A DNA stretch of 64,000 bases from Litoribaculum gwangyangense. GTDB taxonomy: Bacteria > Bacteroidota > Bacteroidia > Flavobacteriales > Flavobacteriaceae. The translations under genes and the position numbers were made by a program. Positions within the stretch are counted from its first letter, which is position 1; the number at the start of each line of letters is the position of its first letter. Positions 1 to 7,272 of this stretch are shown here, piece by piece. The notes beneath the pieces are model-generated. The model saw only the letters and a program-made list of their open reading frames with translations, searched no databases and had not been told where the DNA came from. The DNA lies in assembly GCF_039543505.1 (NCBI RefSeq), contig NZ_BAABJW010000004.1, forward strand, positions 124,001 through 188,000, in the 5' to 3' direction.

Positions 1-1092
1 CAAATTGTAGCCGGAGCTGAAGTTTGGAGTTCTAAACAAGATTGGTTTAAAGACACCGTTGAAAATTTTTATGCCGAAAAAAGAAATATAAATAACTATA
101 GAGGCGTAAAAACCTATACCGATTATCAAGATTTAATAGCAAGAAAAGATATTGATGCAGTAGTAATTGCAACACCAGATCATTGGCATGCCATACAATC
201 TATAGATGCCATGAATTCAGGAAAAGATGTGTATTGCGAAAAACCATTAACCAATACCATACACGAAGGAAGGCAAATGGTAAAAGCAGTTGAAAAAAAT
301 AAAAGTGTCTTACAAGTTGGAAGTATGCAACGCTCTTGGGGAAATTTCATAAAAGCTAAAGATATTGTAAGGAGTGGGCGTTTAGGAAAAATAAAAAAAG
401 TGATTGTTAATGTTGGCGACCCTGCCAAACCTTATGATCTTCCTACTGAAACGTTACCGAAAGGAATTGATTGGAATTTATGGTGTGGGCCCGCACCTTT
501 AATTGGATATAATGGTCTTATAGCTCCTGAAATTGTAAAATCATATCCACAGTGGCGCGACTATAAAGAGACTGCTGGGGGTATTCTTTCTGACTGGGGT
601 GCGCATATGTTTGATATTGTTCAATGGTGTTTAGATATGGATAGAACAGGGCCTATCACTTACATACCACCTGAAGACCCTAATGCAGTTAGAGGATTAA
701 AAATGTTTTATGAAAATGGTGTTGAAATGGTGCATGAAGATTTTAATCGTGGTTGGGGCGTTCGTTTTATAGGCGAATATGGATCCATGGATGTAAGTCG
801 AAAATATCTCGAAACGACACCTTCAAATATTATGGACCCAATGAATTTGAATTTAGAAATGCTGTTTAAAGATAAAGGAAATCATTATCAAGATTGGATA
901 TCTGCAATTAAATCAAGAAAGCAACCCATTTGCGATGTAGAAATTGGACACAGATCAGCAAGTATCTGTAATATAGCAAACATTGCTTATGAGTTAAACG
1001 AAACCTTATCTTGGAATCCTGAAAAAGAAAAGTTCAAAAACAATCGGTTAGCTAATAAAATGCGAAAACGTAAGCCAAGAAAATTTAATTAA
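1..1092 (+). CDS. Gfo/Idh/MocA-family oxidoreductase (5' truncated by window edge)
   Basis: The reading frame is open from base 1, so the N-terminus, including the usual signal and the GxGxxG dinucleotide loop, lies outside the window. What remains shows the family's conserved stretch DAVVIATPDHWHA followed by GKDVYCEKPL, where EKP carries the catalytic-type lysine, and then a C-terminal alpha/beta substrate domain with SDWGAHMFDI and DWISAIKSRKQPICDVEIGH. Members are NAD(P)-dependent oxidoreductases acting on sugars, sugar acids or inositol-like compounds, and the TPDHWHA subtype is common in Bacteroidota PULs, often exported. The position just before PUL enzymes suggests processing of an algal sugar or uronate, but the substrate cannot be told. 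The ATG at base 211 is internal to the domain and is not the start. Confidence 0.88.
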   Translation, partial: QIVAGAEVWSSKQDWFKDTVENFYAEKRNINNYRGVKTYTDYQDLIARKDIDAVVIATPDHWHAIQSIDAMNSGKDVYCEKPLTNTIHEGRQMVKAVEKNKSVLQVGSMQRSWGNFIKAKDIVRSGRLGKIKKVIVNVGDPAKPYDLPTETLPKGIDWNLWCGPAPLIGYNGLIAPEIVKSYPQWRDYKETAGGILSDWGAHMFDIVQWCLDMDRTGPITYIPPEDPNAVRGLKMFYENGVEMVHEDFNRGWGVRFIGEYGSMDVSRKYLETTPSNIMDPMNLNLEMLFKDKGNHYQDWISAIKSRKQPICDVEIGHRSASICNIANIAYELNETLSWNPEKEKFKNNRLANKMRKRKPRKFN

Positions 1093-1252
1093 TATTCCTA
1101 AAAAAATATAAAAACCAAAAGAATTAGATTATCTGGTTTTTATATTATGGTATCTAATAATTTCTTTTAATATCCCATATACATGATACTTTAAAAGAAT
1201 TTCATCTTATTTTTTTATATAATATAAACTGAGATTAATATTTTAATTCCAG

Positions 1253-1267
1253 TATAGAGCAGGATGA
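1253..1267 (+). promoter_or_regulatory. Copy 1 of the repeated ATAG-N6-ATAG element
   Basis: The sequence is TATAGAGCAGGATGA, one of seven copies of a 15-bp element with consensus kATAGtnCAGGATAs. A -7-like TAGATTTA begins at 1286, 19 bp after its end. An in-frame ATG (1264-1266) falls inside the element, which makes that ATG an unlikely start codon for the next gene. Confidence 0.6.
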
Positions 1268-1320
1268 ATATTTTTCTCAATTTAATAGATTTAGGAGGTC
1301 ATAATTCTAAAACAAATAAA

Positions 1321-3489
1321 TTGAGAAAAAACATTTACAAAACTACTGTTTTACTCTGCCTATTGCAATGTCTGCTGTTTTTTTCCTGTAAAAAAAAGGA
1401 AAGCATTGTAAATGTTGTGACATTATCAAAGGCACATCAAGTAACATTTGCACTGCAGGATGTTGAATTAGCTCTGGGTTCGCTCTATAGACTCTTGGAT
1501 CCGGAATTTGCAGATAAGGCAGAAATTGTTTTATCTATAAAAGAATTGGATACATTAAAACCTGAAGGTTTTAAAATAGATACTACCAATAATAGAATAC
1601 AAGTTATTGGCTATGACGAAGCTGGGTTAATGTATGGTACCTTAGAACTAGCTGAACAAATAAAACTTTACGGACTTGATAATGTCAAGTCGGTGGTTCA
1701 AAATCCATATTTAGAAATGCGTGGGCCCAAATTTAATATCCCATTAGATGTACGTACGCCAAGTTATTCAGATGTGTCCGATGCAGCACAACACAATTTG
1801 CCGCATATGTGGGATTTGAATTTTTGGAAAAATTATATTGATACCATGGCGCGGTATCGATACAATTATATTTCCTTATGGAGTTTGCACCCTTTTCCAT
1901 CTTTAGTGAAAGTGCCAGGTTATGAAGATGTGGCATTAGATGATGTGCAACGTTCTACAACAAATTGGAACGAACATTACAATCTCATGGCTATTGGTTT
2001 CGATGCTCCTGAAATAATTGAAAATGTTGAAGTTTTAAAAAATATTAACATTGAAGAAAAAATTGAATTCTGGAAAAGCGTCATGGCTTATGGTAAAAGT
2101 AGAAATATCGATTTCCATATCATTACTTGGAATATTTTTGATTATGGAACCCAAGGTAAGTATGGTATAACAGATAAGATTGATAACGAAATTACGAAAG
2201 ACTATTTCAGAAAAAGTATCAAACAATTATTTGTAACATACCCAGATTTAAAGGGAATAGGAGTTACCACAGGCGAAAATATGCACGGTGCTAAGGCCGA
2301 AGAAAAGGAAAATTGGGCTTATGAAACTTATGCTAAAGGCATTTTAGATGCAGCCAAAGAAATGCCCGATAGGCATTTTACTTTTATACACAGGCAACAC
2401 CAAACTGGTGCCAAAAAAATTGCTGAAAAATTTAAAGAAGTAGTTGATGCGCCAAATGTTGAATTTCTTTATTGTTTTAAATATGCCAAGGCTCATGTAT
2501 ACAGTGCTACAGAACAACCATATCATGAAAATGATAATTTTATAGAAGATATTCAAGGCATGAAAACCATCTGGGGTTTAAGAAACGACGACACGTTTTA
2601 TTTTAGATGGGGTGCACCAGATTTTACTAGAGAATTTATAAAAAACCTACCTTATGATGTGGCTAAAGGCATTTATTTTGGTTCTGACCAGTGGATTTGG
2701 GGTCGCGATTTTCTAACAAAAAACCCGGAAACGCCCAAACAAATTGAAGTAGAAAAACATTGGTATCAATGGTTATTATGGGGAAGATTAAGTTTCGATC
2801 CTTATATATCAAATGAACGCTTTGAAGATATCTTGCGAAGTCGGTTTCCTGATGCAGATGCTCATAAATTATTTTCTGCATGGCAAAATGCTTCTATGGT
2901 ATTCCCAATAACTACAGGATTTCATTGGGGTAGTCTTGATTTTCAATGGTATATTGAAGGTTGTAAAAGTCGTCCTGAATTTGCACAAAATCTAACGGGT
3001 TTTCATGACGTTAATCGTTTTATAAATTTAGGTGTGCACCCTAAATCAGGAAACCAATCTATTCCAGACTATGTAAAAATGGTTTCTGAAGGAAATACAA
3101 CTACTTTAAAAACACCACTTGAAGTAGCGGAAAATCTTCAAAAAATTTCAGAAAGTGCCTTAAAAGATTTGGAAGATATTCACGATATTAATAACAAGGA
3201 ACTAAAATTCACCTTAAACGATATTAAAACGGTCTCATTTTTAGGGAAGTATTATGCCCATAAAATTGAAGGTGCTACCTACTTAGCATGGTTTAGGGAT
3301 TCCAAGAACAAGGAACATCAAGAATTGGCAGTAAAAGCGTTGGAAAGGGCTTTGGGGTTTTGGAACCGATACGTTAATCAAGCCATGCTCCAAAATCATA
3401 ATCCTCTTTGGACAAATCGTGTGGGGATAGTGGATTGGAAACAAATCACCGAATGGGTAAAACAAGATATTGAAATTGCAAAAAACTAA
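1321..3489 (+). CDS. Exported lipoprotein of unassigned glycosidase-like family (GH67/GH20-type N-terminal fold suspected)
   Basis: From the TTG at 1321 the protein opens with a textbook SpII signal (RKNIYKTTVLL...FFSC), so it is probably anchored at the cell surface or in the periplasm. The upstream ATG at 1264 lies inside a regulatory element and would add an odd polar leader; the TTG instead puts the element 53 bp from the start, as at other genes. Residues of about 30-130 look like the alpha/beta 'zincin-like' domain preceding GH20 and GH67 catalytic barrels (YDEAGLMYGTLELAEQ). A TIM-barrel-like region follows with YNYISLWSLHPFP, GIGVTTGENM and GIYFGSDQWIWGRDF; the Glu of TTGENM is a candidate catalytic residue. 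The C-terminal part is helical. I do not recognise a named CAZy family. Alpha-glucuronidase-like activity is one guess, given the uronic acid of the likely substrate. Confidence 0.75.
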   Translation: MRKNIYKTTVLLCLLQCLLFFSCKKKESIVNVVTLSKAHQVTFALQDVELALGSLYRLLDPEFADKAEIVLSIKELDTLKPEGFKIDTTNNRIQVIGYDEAGLMYGTLELAEQIKLYGLDNVKSVVQNPYLEMRGPKFNIPLDVRTPSYSDVSDAAQHNLPHMWDLNFWKNYIDTMARYRYNYISLWSLHPFPSLVKVPGYEDVALDDVQRSTTNWNEHYNLMAIGFDAPEIIENVEVLKNINIEEKIEFWKSVMAYGKSRNIDFHIITWNIFDYGTQGKYGITDKIDNEITKDYFRKSIKQLFVTYPDLKGIGVTTGENMHGAKAEEKENWAYETYAKGILDAAKEMPDRHFTFIHRQHQTGAKKIAEKFKEVVDAPNVEFLYCFKYAKAHVYSATEQPYHENDNFIEDIQGMKTIWGLRNDDTFYFRWGAPDFTREFIKNLPYDVAKGIYFGSDQWIWGRDFLTKNPETPKQIEVEKHWYQWLLWGRLSFDPYISNERFEDILRSRFPDADAHKLFSAWQNASMVFPITTGFHWGSLDFQWYIEGCKSRPEFAQNLTGFHDVNRFINLGVHPKSGNQSIPDYVKMVSEGNTTTLKTPLEVAENLQKISESALKDLEDIHDINNKELKFTLNDIKTVSFLGKYYAHKIEGATYLAWFRDSKNKEHQELAVKALERALGFWNRYVNQAMLQNHNPLWTNRVGIVDWKQITEWVKQDIEIAKN

Positions 3490-3498
3490 TTTAAAATT

Positions 3499-4314
3499 AT
3501 GAAAAACATAATTATTAACACATTTGTGCTTATGCTAATAGTGTCAGCATCAGCATGCGTAAATAAAGAAAAAAATACTAAATCCGAAAACAAAGAAGAC
3601 ATAAATATAACTCAAAATCATTCGGATGTATTTTACCACTATTCCATATGGTGGGCATTTGTAAATAAGGTTTTTGAAGGCGATATTACGGCAGGCGAAC
3701 TTAAAACAAAAGGTGATATGGCGCTTGGTTCCTACAATTTATTGGATGGGGAATTAATAATGCTAGACGGGAAATTGTATCAAGCGAAGGAAGATGGCGA
3801 AGTATTGGAGCCTAACGATTCTCTAAAAGTAGTGTATGCTAATGCTGCTTTTTTTGATGTCGATGGAAGTTTTAAAATTCAGAAGGCAGAAAACTATGAT
3901 ACTTTGAGGGCGAGAATAAATGAACAATTACCCTCAAAGAATTTCTTTTATGGCTTTAAGATAAAAGGCCATTTTAAATACATGAAATGTGGTGGTTTAA
4001 ACAAGCAAACCCCTCCTTTTCAAGAGGGTTTGGATGTGCTAATTCCAAACAGACCTATTTTTGAACGTGAAAATTTTTCAGGGACTATGGTAGGTTTTTA
4101 TTGTCCAGAATTTATTGGTAACATTAATGTTGCTGGTTTTCATTTCCATTTTGTATCAGAGGATGAAACTTTTGCAGGTCATGTTATGGAGTTTGAGGCT
4201 GAAAATTTAACTGTAGAATACGATAAAATGCACGAGTATCAATTCGTTTTACCTCAAACCGAAGCTTACGATAACGTAGGTTTCGATAAAGAATTTCAGT
4301 ATAAGAAAAAATAA
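3499..4314 (+). CDS. Lipoprotein homologue of alpha-acetolactate decarboxylase
   Basis: The fold signature of the acetolactate decarboxylase family (AlsD/BudA) is clear: an N-terminal GSYNLLDGELIMLDGKLYQ block, then GTMVGFYCPEF, then GFHFHFVSEDETFAGHVMEFE. The two His of HFHF and the His of GHVMEFE match the family's zinc ligands. The cytosolic enzyme converts 2-acetolactate to acetoin. This copy carries a lipoprotein signal (LMLIVSASAC), so it works outside the cytoplasm, where acetolactate is not expected. Length after the signal, about 250 residues, is normal for the family. It lies 9 bp after the preceding lipoprotein gene and is probably co-transcribed with it. Real activity may be on another 2-hydroxy-3-keto acid or a sugar-derived acid; that is inference. 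Confidence 0.85.
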   Translation: MKNIIINTFVLMLIVSASACVNKEKNTKSENKEDINITQNHSDVFYHYSIWWAFVNKVFEGDITAGELKTKGDMALGSYNLLDGELIMLDGKLYQAKEDGEVLEPNDSLKVVYANAAFFDVDGSFKIQKAENYDTLRARINEQLPSKNFFYGFKIKGHFKYMKCGGLNKQTPPFQEGLDVLIPNRPIFERENFSGTMVGFYCPEFIGNINVAGFHFHFVSEDETFAGHVMEFEAENLTVEYDKMHEYQFVLPQTEAYDNVGFDKEFQYKKK

Positions 4315-4416
4315 AATGAGCTGAACAAAATCAGTATGTTTTAAGTTAAGATTTTCCAATAATTTAAAAGGAAAACCTAGAAAATTTAAGCTATAAGAAA
4401 TAATTAATAGAATCAA

Positions 4417-4431
4417 GACACATCAGGATAG
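4417..4431 (+). promoter_or_regulatory. Copy 2 of the repeated ATAG-N6-ATAG element
   Basis: The sequence is GACACATCAGGATAG. The right half CAGGATAG is perfect and the left half is degenerate (ACAC for ATAG). It ends 54 bp before the ATG of the first GH78 gene. The -7 box is weaker here (TAGACATTG beginning at 4449). Confidence 0.5.
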
Positions 4432-4485
4432 TTTTATGCTTTGAAATTTAGACATTGCTAGTTTAATGGTTTAAACTAAATTTTG

Positions 4486-7269
4486 ATGCATTTAAGAACT
4501 AGTTTCCTGAAAGTTTTGAGTATTTCCTCATTTATTTTAACATTAGCATGCTCTCAGCAAATAATACAAAAACCAGCATCACTGACTATTTCCGAAGGTT
4601 TTAAAAATCCTATGGGGTTTTATGACGATAAACCAACCTTTTCATGGCAATTACCTCTTTCAGATAATATTAAATCTCAGAATGCCTATCAAATTGTGGT
4701 AGCATCCTCAGGTGAATTATTGCCTAATAATCCAGATTTATGGGATTCCAGAAAACAAGAAACTTCGCAATCCACTTTTGTAGAATATCAAGGAACTGAA
4801 TTGCAATCGCGCCAAAAAGCATATTGGCAAGTGCGTTATTGGAATCAAGATGGTCATGTTTCAGAATGGAGCGACATTAATTTTTTTGAATTAGGTTTAC
4901 TGAATAATTCGGATTGGAAAGCAAAATGGACAGGGTTAGATACTTCAAAAGATAGTATTAAAGGCGTTCGAAAGTTTTTAATGCACAGACCACAATACTT
5001 AAGAAAGGAGTTTGAACTGTCTTCTGAAGTAGCATCAGCGAGATTATACATTACAGCAAAAGGTGTTTTTGATGTGCATTTAAATGGAAATGATGTGAGT
5101 GATGATGTGATGCCTCCAGGTTGGACACCCTATAACCACCGCATTGAGACGCTAACTTATGATGTTAGTGGCTTATTGGAATCAGGAAAAAATGTTTTGG
5201 CTGTTGAATTAGCTTCGGGTTGGTATTCGGGCAGAATTAGTAGGGGCAATGCACTTTATGAAAATTTTGTGTCACCAAAAATACTATGCCAGTTAGAAAT
5301 TACTTTGAAAGATGGTTCTAAACAAATCATTCTTTCTGATGAAACTTGGAAAGGAACAACCAATGGCCCTATTCGATTGGCGAATATTTATGATGGCGAA
5401 GTGTATGATGCCAATTTAGAAATGTCGAATTGGTCAACTACAAATTATGACGATGCTTCTTGGGTAAATGTGGAAACCGAAGCTATTTCAGATGCTGTTA
5501 AATTAGAACCCAAACGTCATAATTCAGTAAAGAATAAAACAATTGTAGATGATGTGGAGATTGTTTCAGTAAAAGATGATACAGTTATCTTTAATTTGCA
5601 ACAGAATATAGTAGGCGTGCCAAAAGTAAAAGTTCCAATGAGAAAGGGCGATACTTTAAAAATTCGCTTTTCTGAAATGTTGTTGAATGATGGTACGTTT
5701 TATACAAAAAATTATCGTTCAGCACATTCTACCGATTATTATATTGCTACCAAAGATGGTGTTATAGAATACATACCAAAGTTTACCTTTCATGGTTTTC
5801 AATTTTTAGAATTAAGCGGTTATGATAAAAATGCTAACCCTCAAGCAAGTTGGGTGCAAGGTTTAGCACAATATTCTAATTTTGATCAAAACGGAACCTT
5901 TACTTCATCCCATGAAAAATTAAACCAATTACAAAGTAATATTACTTGGGGTTTGCGAGATAATTTTTTTGATATCCCTACAGACTGCCCACAACGCGAT
6001 GAGCGCCTGGGTTGGACAGGTGATGCCCAAGTTATTAGTCCAACAGCGATGTTTAATTATGATATGTATGCTTTTTGGTCGGCATGGTTACAAAGTATGC
6101 GCGAAACACAATCGGAACACGAAAATGGTTTAGTGCCTTTTGTTATTCCGGATGTGCTGCAAAACAACAATGCCAGTTCTGGTTGGGGCGATGCCTGTGT
6201 TATTATTCCCTGGGATTTATATCACCTTACAGGAGATAAGAACGTACTCTATGAAAATTACGAAATGGGAAAGAAATGGGTAGGATATTATCAGTCAAAG
6301 GCCAAAAATTTTATACCAAACATGCACTCTTTTGCAGATTGGTTGCAACCTTTTCCAACGAAAGAAGGAAAAGAGGGCAATAAAGGTGATACGCCTAGAG
6401 ATTTAATTAATACCGCTTATTTTGGGTATTCGGCACATTTAATATCTAAAATTGCAGGTGTTTTAGGTAAAGAAGAAGATGAAAAAAAATTCAAAGATTT
6501 GTATAAAGCTGTTGCTGACGCTTTTGAAAATGAATTTTTTGATGAACATGGAAAGCTAAAAACCGAGGACGAAACGCAAACAAGCTATTTACTTGCTATC
6601 TATTTTGATTTACTAAAACCTGAAACCAAGAAAAAAGCGCAGCAACATTTATTGGCAACCATTAAAAAGGCAGACAATCACTTAGGAACAGGCTTTTTAG
6701 GAACCCCAATTTTACCAAAGGTTTTAGATGATATGGGAGAAATAGATTTGATGTATAAAATTCTATTTAAAGAAACCTATCCATCTTGGTTTTATTCTAT
6801 TAATAATGGGGCTACCACGATGTGGGAGCGTTGGAATAGCTATAGTCAAGCAGAGGGCTATAATCCACAGCCTATGAATAGCTTAAATCACTATGCTTAT
6901 GGTGCTATTGGACAATGGATGTACGAACGAATAGCAGGTTTAGCATCTTTAGAGCCAGGATACAAGAAAATAAAAATTGCACCCATAGCAAATACCGAGT
7001 TTTTAACATCGGCTTCTGCAAGTGTAAAATCACCCTATGGCGAAGCATCTTCATTATGGAAAATAGAAAATAACACCTTTACTTTATATGTTATTATTCC
7101 GCCAAATACAACTGCAGAAATTCATATTCCAAATGCCACTCAAAATAATTTACTTGTAAACGGAAACGATTTCATGGAAACTTCAAATTTAAAATTAATA
7201 AGTTCTAATAAAAATGTAGTTAAACTTTTAGCAGAACCAGGAACCTATAACTTTCAAACTAAACTTTAA
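4486..7269 (+). CDS. Alpha-L-rhamnosidase, GH78 (lipoprotein)
   Basis: Exported GH78 enzyme releasing terminal alpha-L-rhamnose. The N-terminal lipobox (ILTLAC) indicates membrane anchoring. Beta-sandwich domains occupy roughly residues 30-440 (FSWQLP, YWQVRYWN, a rhamnosidase N domain with LYITAKGVFDVHLNG). The (alpha/alpha)6 catalytic domain contains DCPQRDERLGWTGDAQ, with D500 and E506 matching the acidic residues of characterised GH78 enzymes; E506 is the likely general acid and E781 in TMWERW the likely base. A C-terminal beta-domain follows (LEPGYKKIKIAP). Length is about 927 residues, normal for the family. I use the ATG at 4486 rather than the TTG three bases earlier. It is the first gene of a tight operon (3-bp gap to a paralogue) behind a copy of the repeated element. 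Confidence 0.95.
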   Translation: MHLRTSFLKVLSISSFILTLACSQQIIQKPASLTISEGFKNPMGFYDDKPTFSWQLPLSDNIKSQNAYQIVVASSGELLPNNPDLWDSRKQETSQSTFVEYQGTELQSRQKAYWQVRYWNQDGHVSEWSDINFFELGLLNNSDWKAKWTGLDTSKDSIKGVRKFLMHRPQYLRKEFELSSEVASARLYITAKGVFDVHLNGNDVSDDVMPPGWTPYNHRIETLTYDVSGLLESGKNVLAVELASGWYSGRISRGNALYENFVSPKILCQLEITLKDGSKQIILSDETWKGTTNGPIRLANIYDGEVYDANLEMSNWSTTNYDDASWVNVETEAISDAVKLEPKRHNSVKNKTIVDDVEIVSVKDDTVIFNLQQNIVGVPKVKVPMRKGDTLKIRFSEMLLNDGTFYTKNYRSAHSTDYYIATKDGVIEYIPKFTFHGFQFLELSGYDKNANPQASWVQGLAQYSNFDQNGTFTSSHEKLNQLQSNITWGLRDNFFDIPTDCPQRDERLGWTGDAQVISPTAMFNYDMYAFWSAWLQSMRETQSEHENGLVPFVIPDVLQNNNASSGWGDACVIIPWDLYHLTGDKNVLYENYEMGKKWVGYYQSKAKNFIPNMHSFADWLQPFPTKEGKEGNKGDTPRDLINTAYFGYSAHLISKIAGVLGKEEDEKKFKDLYKAVADAFENEFFDEHGKLKTEDETQTSYLLAIYFDLLKPETKKKAQQHLLATIKKADNHLGTGFLGTPILPKVLDDMGEIDLMYKILFKETYPSWFYSINNGATTMWERWNSYSQAEGYNPQPMNSLNHYAYGAIGQWMYERIAGLASLEPGYKKIKIAPIANTEFLTSASASVKSPYGEASSLWKIENNTFTLYVIIPPNTTAEIHIPNATQNNLLVNGNDFMETSNLKLISSNKNVVKLLAEPGTYNFQTKL

Positions 7270-7272
7270 ATC

